Source of the DNA: Chryseobacterium bernardetii
GTDB taxonomy: Bacteria > Bacteroidota > Bacteroidia > Flavobacteriales > Weeksellaceae
DNA length: 64,000 nucleotides
Assembly (NCBI RefSeq): GCF_003815975.1
Contig: NZ_CP033932.1
Coordinates: forward strand, 4,879,501 to 4,943,500
Direction of reading: 5' to 3'
Below are positions 34,937 to 44,109 of this stretch, piece by piece (positions within the stretch are counted from its first letter, which is position 1; every line of letters starts with the position of its first letter). The position numbers and the translations under genes are program-made. The notes below the pieces were generated by a model that was given only the letters and a program-made list of their open reading frames with translations, had not been told where the DNA came from and did no database searches.

Positions 34937-36562
34937 ATGTCAAAAGCAATTTCGCAAGTACCATTAGCGGTAAACGAGCCGGTAAATTCTTATGTACCGG
35001 GATCTCCGGAAGTTAAAAGCCTTATCGACACTTATAAAAAAATGTGGGCTGAGAAGGTAGAAATTCCAATGATTATCAACGGGAAGGAAGTAAAAACTGA
35101 TAAAAAAGTACAGCTTCAGTCTCCTCAGGATCATGCTCACGATTTCGGGTTTTATTACCAAGGTGGTATGCAGCATGTGGATGACGCCATCAACGCGGCA
35201 TTAGCAGCTAAAGAAGCATGGAATGCACTAGGCTGGGAACAGCGCGCAGCTATTTTCTTAAAGGCAGCTGATCTATTGGCAGGTCCTTACAGAGATGTCA
35301 TTAATGCGGCTACAATGATCGGACAGTCTAAAAATGTTCACCAGGCTGAAATTGATTCTGCTTGTGAGTTCATTGATTTCTTAAGATTCAACGTGGAATT
35401 CATGACAGAAATGTATTCTGAGCAGCCGGTTTCTGATAATGGAATCTGGAATCGCGTAGAGTACAGACCACTGGAAGGATTCTGCTTTGCAGTAACTCCA
35501 TTCAACTTTACAGCAATCTCAGGAAACCTTCCTACTTGTATGGCCATGTTAGGAAACGTTGTGGTATGGAAGCCTTCAGATAAGCAGGTTTATTCTGCAA
35601 AAGTAATCATGGATGTATTAACTGAGGCTGGTCTTCCTGCAGGGGTTATCAACATGATTTTTACAGATGGTAAAGAAACTGCTGAGAAAGTATTGGCTCA
35701 CAAAGATTTCGCTGGTCTTCACTTTACTGGTTCTACAAAAGTTTTCCAGGGAATGTGGAAAATGATCGGTGATAACATTCACAACTACAGAACATATCCA
35801 AGAATTGTTGGAGAAACTGGTGGTAAAGACTTTGTGATTGCTCACCCGTCTGCTAACGTAGAAGCTGTAGCTACTGCTTTAGTAAGAGGTGCTTTTGAAT
35901 ACCAGGGGCAAAAATGTTCTGCTGCATCAAGAGCTTACATCCCTAAATCTCTTTGGGCTGATGTGAAAAAAGTAATGGAAGCTCAAATGGCTACAATCAA
36001 AATAGGTTCTCCTGAAGACCCATCTAATTTTGTAAACGCTGTAATTGATAAAAATTCTTTCGAAAAATGTAAAGGATACATCACCAGAGCTAACGAATCT
36101 TCTGAAGCTACTGTAGTAATTGGCGGTACTTGTGATGATTCTAAAGGATGGTTTGTACACCCAACAGTTATTGAAACTACAAACCCTCAGTACGAAAGTA
36201 TGGTAGAAGAGATCTTCGGCCCAATCCTTTCTGTATTTGTTTATGAAGATGCAGAGTGGAAAGAAACTCTTAAATTGGTAGATTCTTCTTCTCCTTATTC
36301 ATTAACAGGTTCTGTATTCTCTCAAGACCGTTATGCCATTGCTGAAGCGTACAAAGCTCTAGAAAATGCATCCGGTAACTTCTACATCAATGATAAACCA
36401 ACTGGTGCTGTAGTAGGTCAGCAGCCTTTCGGTGGTGGCAGAGCTTCAGGAACTAACGATAAAGCGGGTTCTAAAATGAACCTTCTTAGATGGACGTCTG
36501 TAAGAAGTGTTAAGGAAACTTTCGTTTCTCCGAAAGATTACAAATATCCATACCTAGGATAA
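34937..36562 (+). CDS. pruA: L-glutamate gamma-semialdehyde dehydrogenase (delta-1-pyrroline-5-carboxylate dehydrogenase)
   Basis: 541 aa. It oxidises glutamate semialdehyde to glutamate with NAD+, the second step of proline degradation. The aldehyde dehydrogenase active site is present: E in VGETGGKDF and the catalytic Cys in EYQGQKCSAASRAY; AVTPFNFTAISGN is the NAD+ pocket and EEIFGPILSVFVY is conserved. The length and sequence resemble the single-enzyme (not PutA-fused) form. It ends with a terminator. No proline dehydrogenase gene is seen nearby. Confidence 0.95.
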   Translation: MSKAISQVPLAVNEPVNSYVPGSPEVKSLIDTYKKMWAEKVEIPMIINGKEVKTDKKVQLQSPQDHAHDFGFYYQGGMQHVDDAINAALAAKEAWNALGWEQRAAIFLKAADLLAGPYRDVINAATMIGQSKNVHQAEIDSACEFIDFLRFNVEFMTEMYSEQPVSDNGIWNRVEYRPLEGFCFAVTPFNFTAISGNLPTCMAMLGNVVVWKPSDKQVYSAKVIMDVLTEAGLPAGVINMIFTDGKETAEKVLAHKDFAGLHFTGSTKVFQGMWKMIGDNIHNYRTYPRIVGETGGKDFVIAHPSANVEAVATALVRGAFEYQGQKCSAASRAYIPKSLWADVKKVMEAQMATIKIGSPEDPSNFVNAVIDKNSFEKCKGYITRANESSEATVVIGGTCDDSKGWFVHPTVIETTNPQYESMVEEIFGPILSVFVYEDAEWKETLKLVDSSSPYSLTGSVFSQDRYAIAEAYKALENASGNFYINDKPTGAVVGQQPFGGGRASGTNDKAGSKMNLLRWTSVRSVKETFVSPKDYKYPYLG

Positions 36563-36613
36563 TAAATCATGAATAATAGGTAATGAATAATCTGTTACCT
36601 GTACTTTCAATAT

Positions 36614-36644
36614 AGCCTCGGAATTTCGGTTTCGAGGCTTTTTT
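36614..36644 (+). terminator. Rho-independent terminator of pruA
   Basis: AGCCTCG (36614-36620) and CGAGGCT (36633-36639) followed by six Ts. Confidence 0.8.
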
Positions 36645-36852
36645 ATGTGATATACGAGGTGCAGAAATTCAAGGTCTAAGGTTTACTATTAATCCTGCTT
36701 ATCAAAGGATCTCAGTTCTCGTTTACTCTAATACACTCAAAACTCTACTTACCTAACATCTTTTAACAAAATTTACCTATATTTTACGACTTCCCTACGC
36801 CTGTTAGGAATAATAGTTGTTTTTCCATTATTACACCCCAAAATAAAATTAT

Positions 36853-37071
36853 ATGAAAAAGTTATTGCTAACAGCCATCGGCATAGGATTATTTGCAGTG
36901 AGCTGTGGAACCAAGGAGTCATCAATGTCTACCAGTAAAAGTGATTCAGCTAATGTAGATAATACACGAACTGTACCTCCTACAACAACAGATACGATGA
37001 CGACAAAAATGACGAATCCGGACAGCATTAAAATGAAAAAGGATTCTATGGCAACACCTCCTGCCAAATAG
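36853..37071 (+). CDS. Small Ser/Thr-rich lipoprotein
   Basis: 72 aa. Signal peptide with lipobox AVSC, then a low-complexity S/T/K/D-rich tail ending in MKKDSMATPPAK. It is likely a short disordered surface lipoprotein. It resembles the product at 38883 in length, lipobox and DSIK-type tail, and the two flank the serine hydrolase gene. Function unknown. Confidence 0.68.
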   Translation: MKKLLLTAIGIGLFAVSCGTKESSMSTSKSDSANVDNTRTVPPTTTDTMTTKMTNPDSIKMKKDSMATPPAK

Positions 37072-37097
37072 TATTATATACGTTTAATTTAAAATGG

Positions 37098-37131
37098 AAA
37101 ATCTGCAGTTGAAAGCACTGCAGATTTTTTT
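37098..37131 (+). terminator. Rho-independent terminator
   Basis: AAAATCTGCAGT (37098-37109) and ACTGCAGATTTT (37117-37128) form a perfect 12-bp stem with a T run. Confidence 0.88.
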
Positions 37132-37168
37132 GATTCAGCAGGTAGGAAACCATAGCTTTTTGCCCTGC

Positions 37169-38662
37169 TTATTTTAATTTTTTAAATGTTGTGCCTCCCT
37201 GCATTCCCATAACAACTCCATCCACATTTCCTTTATCATCAAGTGTAAAATTAAAATCAAAATCAGGATTCATCTGTTGTGGAACTTCTTCTGCCAGCTT
37301 AGATGAAAAAAGATCATATTGCTGGTGAACCAATATAAATTTAAATGTCGGAAAGGTTATATACAGATTATTTCCTTCTCTTGAAATATTAAAAGTGCCA
37401 TATCCTTTATTTGAATATTCCCCACAATAGGAATCAAGATCATGAGTCGGCTTTTTCTTTTCATTGATAGCTGTCCTGGTATTTTTATCCGGTTTTACAA
37501 TATCATACTGCTCTTTTTCATACGGATAAGGTTTATGCTGATCCAGCCCCAGCATCCGGATAGAAATCATATTGGCAATAGTATTGGATAGATCTGAATT
37601 ATGCTGATTGGTTAATACAGCAAGACCAAATTTATCTGCAGGAAACAGAAAGACATCAGAAGTAAAGCCCGATACTCCTCCTGAATGCCATACCTTGTAA
37701 TGTCCTTTAAAAATTTGGGTAAACCACCCATACCCATGCCCAAACAAAAAGTTTTTTTGATCCGGTTTTGCGGGTGGCGTTCCGTCAATCATCGTTTTAG
37801 TACTCATGGCATTGGATACAAATTCTTTCGAAAGGACAGGTTTATTTTCAAACTGCCCGTAATTGAGCCAAAGTCTGATCCAGTTTCCCATATCTGTTGC
37901 TGAACTATTGATAGCAGCTCCGGGCTTATCATTATCAGGTTTTTGAAATAGTAGTTTTTCAATGTGCTGCTTATAAAGCCCGTAAGGATAGGAAAAATCT
38001 TTTTGCTTTACCATTTCATCTATAGAAGTATTACTATTATCCATTTTTAAAGGGATAAATATTTTTTCTCTGATAAGTTCATCCCAGCTTTTGCTGTTCA
38101 CCTGCTCAGCAATGGCTCCTAGCATAAGATATCCAAAATTGCTGTATTTCCAGCTGTTTTTAGGTTCTGCATTCTCTTTAATGAAAGGAAGCCTTTGCAT
38201 CAAATCAATCCGTTTGGCCGCAGGAAAAAAAATATAGGTACCATCTACACTTCCCAGGCCACTTCTATGCTCAAGCAGATCTTCAACTGTGACCAGATTA
38301 TTCATTCTGTCTGTTGAAAATTTCAGGTAAGGAATGTATTTGGAGGGTTTTTCCTGAATAGATATTTTCTTCTCGTCCGAAGCCATGCCTATCAGAGCTG
38401 ATGTAAACGGCTTGGTATTGCTTCCGATTCCGAAAAGTGTATTGGGAGTTACGGGGAGCTTATTTTCATAATCCCTGTATCCATATCCTTTAGAATGGAT
38501 AATCTTATCATTCTTTACAATGACTACAGATATTCCCACCGCCTTGTAATCGTTTAAAATTTTGTTGATTTCTTCATCAAGCCCTTTTAAATTTTCTTTC
38601 GTTTCCTGACCAAAGATTAAACTGAATGCTAATAAATTCAATAAGTAAATTACTTTTTTCAT
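37169..38662 (-). CDS. Periplasmic serine hydrolase, class C beta-lactamase family
   Basis: 497 aa. Signal peptide (ends near IFG-Q). SNTKPFTS gives the SxxK nucleophile pair, YSNFGYLM the YxN box and HSGGVSG the third box. The C-terminal ~110 residues look like a DUF3471-type or lipocalin-like beta domain. Such enzymes are mainly esterases or peptidases of D-amino acid peptides. A second family member without this tail is at 11738; the two differ in the added domains. Confidence 0.87.
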   Translation of the reverse strand: MKKVIYLLNLLAFSLIFGQETKENLKGLDEEINKILNDYKAVGISVVIVKNDKIIHSKGYGYRDYENKLPVTPNTLFGIGSNTKPFTSALIGMASDEKKISIQEKPSKYIPYLKFSTDRMNNLVTVEDLLEHRSGLGSVDGTYIFFPAAKRIDLMQRLPFIKENAEPKNSWKYSNFGYLMLGAIAEQVNSKSWDELIREKIFIPLKMDNSNTSIDEMVKQKDFSYPYGLYKQHIEKLLFQKPDNDKPGAAINSSATDMGNWIRLWLNYGQFENKPVLSKEFVSNAMSTKTMIDGTPPAKPDQKNFLFGHGYGWFTQIFKGHYKVWHSGGVSGFTSDVFLFPADKFGLAVLTNQHNSDLSNTIANMISIRMLGLDQHKPYPYEKEQYDIVKPDKNTRTAINEKKKPTHDLDSYCGEYSNKGYGTFNISREGNNLYITFPTFKFILVHQQYDLFSSKLAEEVPQQMNPDFDFNFTLDDKGNVDGVVMGMQGGTTFKKLK

Positions 38663-38844
38663 ATTCTTATTTTTTTATGCAGATAGAGAAATATATCGAC
38701 AGAATAACAGAATTCTGTTTATCTCATTCTGAAATGATGGAGTGAGTTTATAATGAGTAGTATAATTCTTACATTTATTACAAAAAAAATAAATATTTTT
38801 CACAATTATCTAACAGATCATAAATAAAAGTGTTATTATTTCAC

Positions 38845-38852
38845 TATATTTG
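38845..38852 (+). promoter_or_regulatory. Bacteroidota -7 box
   Basis: TATATTTG matches TAnnTTTG. It implies that transcription begins near 38860, so ATG 38883 and not an upstream in-frame start is used. Confidence 0.6.
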
Positions 38853-38882
38853 ATTGTATTGAACACCAAAAAAGAATATATT

Positions 38883-39092
38883 ATGAAAAAGTTATGGATA
38901 GGAGCTATTCTTGGACTTCTTGTTCTGGGAAGCTGTGCTCAAAACAAAGAAAAAAGAGAGGAATTTAAAGATGCACACAACAAAGATTCCTTAAGAAACA
39001 GGATGGGAGATTCTGCTGTGGCCAATTCAGAGCCGGCTCCGGCAACTCCGGATACTTCAAAAGTAAAAACAGACAGTATCAAGACTAAATAA
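38883..39092 (+). CDS. Small lipoprotein, paralogue-like to 36853
   Basis: 69 aa. Signal peptide with lipobox LGSC, a charged stretch (QNKEKREEFKDAHNKD) and a P/A/T-rich tail ending in KTDSIKTK. It is followed by a perfect 13-bp terminator. It probably is a very abundant small surface lipoprotein, but no function is known. Confidence 0.7.
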   Translation: MKKLWIGAILGLLVLGSCAQNKEKREEFKDAHNKDSLRNRMGDSAVANSEPAPATPDTSKVKTDSIKTK

Positions 39093-39096
39093 AATC

Positions 39097-39125
39097 GCAA
39101 ATCCACAGAATATCTGTGGATTTGC
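39097..39125 (+). terminator. Strong rho-independent terminator
   Basis: GCAAATCCACAGA (39097-39109), a 3-base loop, and TCTGTGGATTTGC (39113-39125): a perfect 13-bp stem. Confidence 0.85.
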
Positions 39126-39309
39126 ACTTAAAAAAACTTGACTGAAAAAAAACCGGGCAATCAACCCCGATTATCCTGTATAAATCATATTCTAATCTGA
39201 ATATTCTTTTTATAGATGAAAATAGGAACTAGGGCTATTCATGAAAACAAAATATACCTGTGTTCCATATCTTAAGTTTCATGGTTAGTTTGCTGTGGGA
39301 ATTGTTATC

Positions 39310-39444
39310 TTATTTCAGAAAAAATAAAATTCCTTCGAAAATAAAATAGATAAGATGTAATATGATGGTTGTCATTCCCGTAACAGTGCCGCAAATATAT
39401 GTCAGCTGCTGCTTTCCAAAAAGCAATTGGTTATCCATTTTCAT
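39310..39444 (-). CDS. Possible 44-aa single-helix membrane protein
   Basis: The ATG lies inside the 18-bp palindrome at 39435-39452, 37 bases past the stop of the regulator at 39482 on the same strand. The frame reads MKMDNQLLFGKQQLTYI, then a hydrophobic helix (TTIILHLIYFIFEGILFFL). It may be a small protein co-transcribed with the regulator, or a chance frame. The remaining part of the 39126-39481 gap shows nothing specific. Confidence 0.3.
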   Translation of the reverse strand: MKMDNQLLFGKQQLTYICGTVTGMTTIILHLIYFIFEGILFFLK

Positions 39445-39481
39445 GAAAATGGTAAGACATAATATACAAAACAGCTAACTT

Positions 39482-41107
39482 TTAATTATTTTCACGAAAA
39501 TGAACATCTTTATCTGATTGGTTTTCAGCATCAAGATATTTAATATAAGCTGAAGGCGAGAAATCTGTAACGGCCTTGAATACTGCGGCAAATTTACTGT
39601 GTGAAGAAAAGCCACATTCATCAGCCAGGATACTGATCTTGTACTGCCTGTACTTTTCGTCGTTAATAAGTTTATCTACAATATAAGTAATTCTTAGTCT
39701 GTTGATGTACGTTTTAAAATCTGCACTCTTATGCTGATTGATAACGTAGGAAAGATATTTGGTATTGGTGTTCAGCTCACCCGCCAGAAAAGAAAGTGAC
39801 ATTCCTTTATTGTTATAGAGGTTACCTTTTTCAAACTCATCGAGAAGCTCAAGCAGTTTGGTCTCAGTTTCGGAAGTCATTAGAGAATCATTTCTCTTTC
39901 GGTCTGCTTCAGAATCTTTCTCATCTATTTCTTCTACCGATATATTTGAGAATTCAGAATGTACAGGCTGTCTCAGCAAAGATCCCCTGTTACCATTCCC
40001 CATATTCATTTGGGTTCTCATCATATTTCTCAGCTTCGAAAACTGTCTTTTCTGCCTTGTTCTGAAAAAGGTGATTAAGCCTACCAATGAAACAAATAAT
40101 ATGACAATAACTGCATTTTTAGCTACGTTCATCTGGCCGCTTCCTTTATTAATTTTAGATACGGCTTCTTTAGTTTTGCCGGAAAATTCATGATTCCGGG
40201 CTGCAATACTGTCATAAGCTCTTACATATTTCACTGCATAAAAAGAAGCTTTAACATTGTCACCTATCCCTTCGTAATAATCATTGATGTTTGAATAAAC
40301 AGCTTTCTTAAGTTTCAGACTTCGGGAGGTATCGGCAATTTTTTCAGCTTTTTTCAGGTATAGTTCTGCATCTTTCCAGTTCTTCTGTTTTACACGGATT
40401 CCTCCCAGTCCATTATAGACCAGGCCAAGCGTACAGCTTCCAGCTTTCAGCAGGTTTTCTGCTCTCCTGTAATAATTTTCGGAAACAGCATAATCATTAA
40501 GCTTAAAATAAGCATCTCCCAACAATTGATAAGAAGCAGCTTGGGTTCTTTCTTCATTCTGGCTGTTTATTTTTCCAAAATTCTTCAGGGAAAACTCAAT
40601 ACGTTGTATGGCATTTACATAATTTCCAATTTCCATTTCGTAAAAAGCCATTTCCTGATTCAGCAATCCTTCTGCTTCATTACTTTTCTGAAAATCAGGA
40701 ACCTGCCTTGAAGCAGCCAATCCTTTAAGAATATATTTTTTAGCTCTTTCGTATAACCCTACCTGTCTATATTGCCTCGCAAGTAATCGGCATACGCGGG
40801 CCATCCATTCGGTATTATTGGACTTCTCAATTAATGAATGAGCATTTTCACTATAATATATTGCTTTTTTAAGATCCCCCCCGTGATGATAAAGCTCTGA
40901 AGAAAGCATAAGGCTTTTTACTTTTTCTAAGGGTTGATGAGCTGCCATATAAAGAGAATCAGCGGTCCTGATAGCCTTGGGCAGATCTTTATAAACTGTA
41001 ATGGAGGAAGTTCTTTCGCATGTCTGGTCGAAGGTATTTTTTTTCTGGGCAGATATGGAGATTGCTGTTACCAGCAAGAACAAAAGTTTCAATAGATTAT
41101 TAGACAT
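39482..41107 (-). CDS. TPR-domain membrane regulator with C-terminal AraC HTH
   Basis: 541 aa. Signal peptide (ends ISAQ), about 270 residues of tetratricopeptide-like helices (LLARQYRQVGLYERAKKYI, LLGDAYFKLNDYAVSENYY), one membrane helix near 325-345 (VIVILFVSLVGLITFF), then a cytosolic AraC-type domain at 430-530 (SILADECGFSSHSKFAAVFKAVTDFSPSAYI). This one-component layout senses outside and binds DNA inside. Targets unknown. The two halves are joined without a kinase, unlike hybrid two-component regulators. Confidence 0.87.
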   Translation of the reverse strand: MSNNLLKLLFLLVTAISISAQKKNTFDQTCERTSSITVYKDLPKAIRTADSLYMAAHQPLEKVKSLMLSSELYHHGGDLKKAIYYSENAHSLIEKSNNTEWMARVCRLLARQYRQVGLYERAKKYILKGLAASRQVPDFQKSNEAEGLLNQEMAFYEMEIGNYVNAIQRIEFSLKNFGKINSQNEERTQAASYQLLGDAYFKLNDYAVSENYYRRAENLLKAGSCTLGLVYNGLGGIRVKQKNWKDAELYLKKAEKIADTSRSLKLKKAVYSNINDYYEGIGDNVKASFYAVKYVRAYDSIAARNHEFSGKTKEAVSKINKGSGQMNVAKNAVIVILFVSLVGLITFFRTRQKRQFSKLRNMMRTQMNMGNGNRGSLLRQPVHSEFSNISVEEIDEKDSEADRKRNDSLMTSETETKLLELLDEFEKGNLYNNKGMSLSFLAGELNTNTKYLSYVINQHKSADFKTYINRLRITYIVDKLINDEKYRQYKISILADECGFSSHSKFAAVFKAVTDFSPSAYIKYLDAENQSDKDVHFRENN

Positions 41108-41172
41108 AAAAAAACAAATTATTATTCTTATAATAACTCATCATTTTCTCACGGGTGTCTTTTTGTTTTTTA

Positions 41173-41180
41173 CAAAATTA
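41173..41180 (-). promoter_or_regulatory. Bacteroidota -7 box for the TPR/AraC gene
   Basis: Reads TAATTTTG on the minus strand, 65 bases before the start. Confidence 0.5.
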
Positions 41181-41373
41181 GTAATATTTTACTTTTTATT
41201 AAAATATTCTGCTGAAATTTAATCATTTAACTAAAAAAGCTATTTACATTAATTTTAATAATAAGTCTAAAACAATAGATGGTTTTCTTTCATATTGGCC
41301 TATATCTATATTAAAAATAAAGTTCTTTACTAATTATTTTCAATGTGAATAACTTAAATGTTATCATATTTAT

Positions 41374-41381
41374 TACATTTG
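41374..41381 (+). promoter_or_regulatory. Bacteroidota -7 box for the thioredoxin-like gene
   Basis: TACATTTG matches TAnnTTTG; it supports the ATG at 41402 over the in-frame one at 41345. Confidence 0.6.
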
Positions 41382-41401
41382 CAGGAAACAAAACGTTTTT
41401 T

Positions 41402-42562
41402 ATGAAAAAAATAGCGATACTTTCTACTCTATTTATAGCTGCACTTGCATGGGCGCAAGGCATCAAATTTGAGGATGGTAACTTTGCCTCTATCCTTGCT
41501 AAAGCTAAAAAAGAAAACAAACTGATCTTTGTAGATGCTTATGCATCATGGTGTGGACCATGCAAACTGATGGTAAAAAATATTTTCCCTCTGAAAACTG
41601 TAGGTGATTATTATAATTCTCATTTTATCAATGCTAAAATTGATATGGAAAAAGGAGAAGGCATTGAGCTTGCTAAAAAATACAATGTAAAAGCCTTCCC
41701 TACCTATTTATTTATTGACGGAAACGGTGAAGCTATCCACAGAACCCTGGGATATGTTGAAGAAAAAGATTTCATTCAGTTTGCAATGGATGCCAACGAT
41801 CCCAATAAAAGACTTACTTCTCTAAAGCAGCAATTTGAAAAAGGAGAAAAGGATCCTGCATTTTTAAAAAACCTGGCGGAGCTTACTATTTATAATGATG
41901 CAGAGTTTGCTGAAAAAGTATTGAACCGTTATTTTCAGGTGAAACCTACTATGGATGCAGACGATGCTCAACTGCTTATTTCCGGTATACAAACTACAGA
42001 AAGTCCTTTATATAAAATCTTTCAGGATAAAAAGGCAGATATAGTGAAGCTTTTCCCTGATGAGAGGTATGAAAGATTTAATCAGAACTTCCAAATGAGT
42101 ACGATCACTAAAAAGGCGTATAATCCTGATACTAAAACCTGGGACGATCAATATTTCATTACAGAAGCTCAAAAGTTGGTAAGCAAGGAAAATGCTGAGA
42201 AATTATTAAAAAAATTAAAGGCTGGCAGAGCTCTGAAAAATAAGGATATTGCCCTTTATGAGAAACTGACATTGGAAGTATACCAGGACTATTCTAAAGC
42301 AGGCTCTAATGAACTAAACTCGGCAGCATGGAATTTTTTTGAGAACGTAAGCAATAAAGCATCTTTGGAAAAAGCTGTAGCATGGGCGCAGGAATCTGTA
42401 AAGAAGGACGAAAGTTTTGCCAATACGGATACGCTGGCTAATCTTTACAATAAGGTTGGAGATAAGAAAAATGCAAAAATATGGGCTGAAAAGTCTATTG
42501 AACTGGCCAAAAGCGCAGGACAAGATGCTTCTGATACGGAAAAATTATTGAAAAGCCTTTAA
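41402..42562 (+). CDS. Exported thioredoxin-like protein with helical C-terminal domain
   Basis: 386 aa. Signal peptide (ends AWAQG). The thioredoxin domain spans about 20-130, with the redox pair in YASWCGPCKLM and the cis-Pro in VKAFPTYLF. The remaining ~250 residues form helical repeat-like segments (KAGRALKNKDIALYEK, AVAWAQESVKKDES) that may bind partners. It probably reduces or isomerises disulfides in the periplasm. A perfect terminator follows. Confidence 0.88.
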   Translation: MKKIAILSTLFIAALAWAQGIKFEDGNFASILAKAKKENKLIFVDAYASWCGPCKLMVKNIFPLKTVGDYYNSHFINAKIDMEKGEGIELAKKYNVKAFPTYLFIDGNGEAIHRTLGYVEEKDFIQFAMDANDPNKRLTSLKQQFEKGEKDPAFLKNLAELTIYNDAEFAEKVLNRYFQVKPTMDADDAQLLISGIQTTESPLYKIFQDKKADIVKLFPDERYERFNQNFQMSTITKKAYNPDTKTWDDQYFITEAQKLVSKENAEKLLKKLKAGRALKNKDIALYEKLTLEVYQDYSKAGSNELNSAAWNFFENVSNKASLEKAVAWAQESVKKDESFANTDTLANLYNKVGDKKNAKIWAEKSIELAKSAGQDASDTEKLLKSL

Positions 42563-42582
42563 CAGCTACTAATAAATAAAAT

Positions 42583-42616
42583 AAAAACCGCAGAATTGGA
42601 ATTCTGCGGTTTTTTT
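42583..42616 (+). terminator. Perfect 15-bp terminator
   Basis: AAAAACCGCAGAATT (42583-42597), GG..., AATTCTGCGGTTTTT (42600-42614), T run; shared by convergent genes. Confidence 0.88.
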
Positions 42617-42627
42617 ATGGAAATCTT

Positions 42628-43902
42628 TTAATTATTATATACCAAAACCTGCATTTTAGTAAGCATAGCTTCTGTGTCGCCGTTATATCCCGAATAGCCG
42701 GAAGGTATGAAATTGACAATCTGGTTACCAGCCCATGCGGAATACTGTACTTTAAAAGTATAAGTTCCTGCAGTAAGGGTTACCGCTTTCAGGAAAGTTA
42801 CCGGGATCGGAAGTCTTACTAAATCTGTTCCACTTACCATTGAGGTATAGGCAGACGATATTTTGGTTCCATCCTGTAAAAGATAAAAGGCTCCTTGTGC
42901 ATCTGTTGCTGAAGTACTGGTTGCATAGCCCAAGATGGTAAACAGGAATGTCTGGGTAGCTCCTGTGGGAACTGTTAGGGTTATGGTTACTCCCGGTACA
43001 TCAGCAACTGTTCCCTGATTAATAGCCAATGCTGTCGTTCCCTGCACATAGTTGGCTGAAGAAATAGTTCCGCTGGATGTATTCAATGTTTTCCAGATGG
43101 GTGCAGCGCCTGCTCCGGTGGATGTAAGAATCTGTCCTGCAGTTCCAGCACTTCCTGCTGTAGTGGCATTTCCTCCTACATTGATCTCATTGGTAACCTG
43201 TAGCGCGCCGTTCACATGTAAAAGTTTCTGCGGAGTCTGAGTCCCTATCCCTACACTACCGGTTCCGGTTACAGTCACTCTATTGGCACCATTGGTAAGC
43301 AGGTTGATAGGATTTGCAGAAATTGTAGTCAAATTCAGACCTGTAGTGTTTCCTGATGTAGTAACCTGAGCTGTTGCGGCATTATCTACAAACATATTTA
43401 AAATGCCTGTTCCTCCCGTTGCCTGAAATGCTCCTCTTGTAGAACCTGTTGCCGAAACGATTCCCTGGGTTCCCGTGGTGCCAATTCCCACACTATTTGC
43501 TCCATTTAAAAAATTAAGTGAATTTCCGGCAGTCGTCACTGTTCTGTTTCCTGCAAGGGTACCATTAGAAGTATAGATATTAACAGGCATATTGAGTTTA
43601 GCCCAGGCAGTACCATCAAAGTAATAATATCCAATGGCATCTATGCTGGCAGCAGTTCCGGTTTGTGTTCCCGTAGCAATGCTGTTTACATAAATCAATG
43701 TGGAAGTCGGAACCGAGGTCATACTTTGGGCTCTCTCACGATCAACTCTAGGAATAAGCAGCCCATCAACATTAGAGGTAGTTCCTGTAGCGTTTTTGGC
43801 TGTCACATCTAATGTTGAAGCAGGTGCAGGATTATTTATTCCTATTTGGGCATAACAGAATAAAGGGGACAAAAAAATCCCAAGTAATAAATTCTTTTTC
43901 AT
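42628..43902 (-). CDS. Secreted low-complexity surface protein with GIGT repeats
   Basis: 424 aa. Signal peptide (FCYAQ), then IGINNPAPASTLDV, a common opener of Bacteroidota surface proteins, and repeated VGIGT-type turns in the middle (IGTTGTQGIV, VGIGTQTPQKLLHVNGAL). The C-terminal ~130 residues look like a compact beta domain. Composition is rich in T, G, N and A. Such proteins are likely extracellular stalk or tail-fibre-like structural proteins. Function not assigned. Confidence 0.75.
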   Translation of the reverse strand: MKKNLLLGIFLSPLFCYAQIGINNPAPASTLDVTAKNATGTTSNVDGLLIPRVDRERAQSMTSVPTSTLIYVNSIATGTQTGTAASIDAIGYYYFDGTAWAKLNMPVNIYTSNGTLAGNRTVTTAGNSLNFLNGANSVGIGTTGTQGIVSATGSTRGAFQATGGTGILNMFVDNAATAQVTTSGNTTGLNLTTISANPINLLTNGANRVTVTGTGSVGIGTQTPQKLLHVNGALQVTNEINVGGNATTAGSAGTAGQILTSTGAGAAPIWKTLNTSSGTISSANYVQGTTALAINQGTVADVPGVTITLTVPTGATQTFLFTILGYATSTSATDAQGAFYLLQDGTKISSAYTSMVSGTDLVRLPIPVTFLKAVTLTAGTYTFKVQYSAWAGNQIVNFIPSGYSGYNGDTEAMLTKMQVLVYNN

Positions 43903-44004
43903 TTTCTTTTGTTTATTCGTTAACAGCCTTAAAGATAATGAATTTAAAAAAATAAATATGATTTTTTATTTTTTTATTTTTTAAAAAACCTATAAAAAAA
44001 CAAA

Positions 44005-44036
44005 AAATCAGAACAGGAAAGCTCCTGCTCTGATTT
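44005..44036 (-). terminator. Terminator of the FabH gene
   Basis: AAATCAGAACAGGA (44005-44018) pairs with TCCTGCTCTGATTT (44023-44036), one mismatch; T-rich on the minus strand. Confidence 0.75.
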
Positions 44037-44109
44037 AAGTATATTCGAGTTATAAACTGGTCAGCCTTTTTCAGGACCAGTCATACTGAAATGTCCGGCC
44101 AAAAAATAT

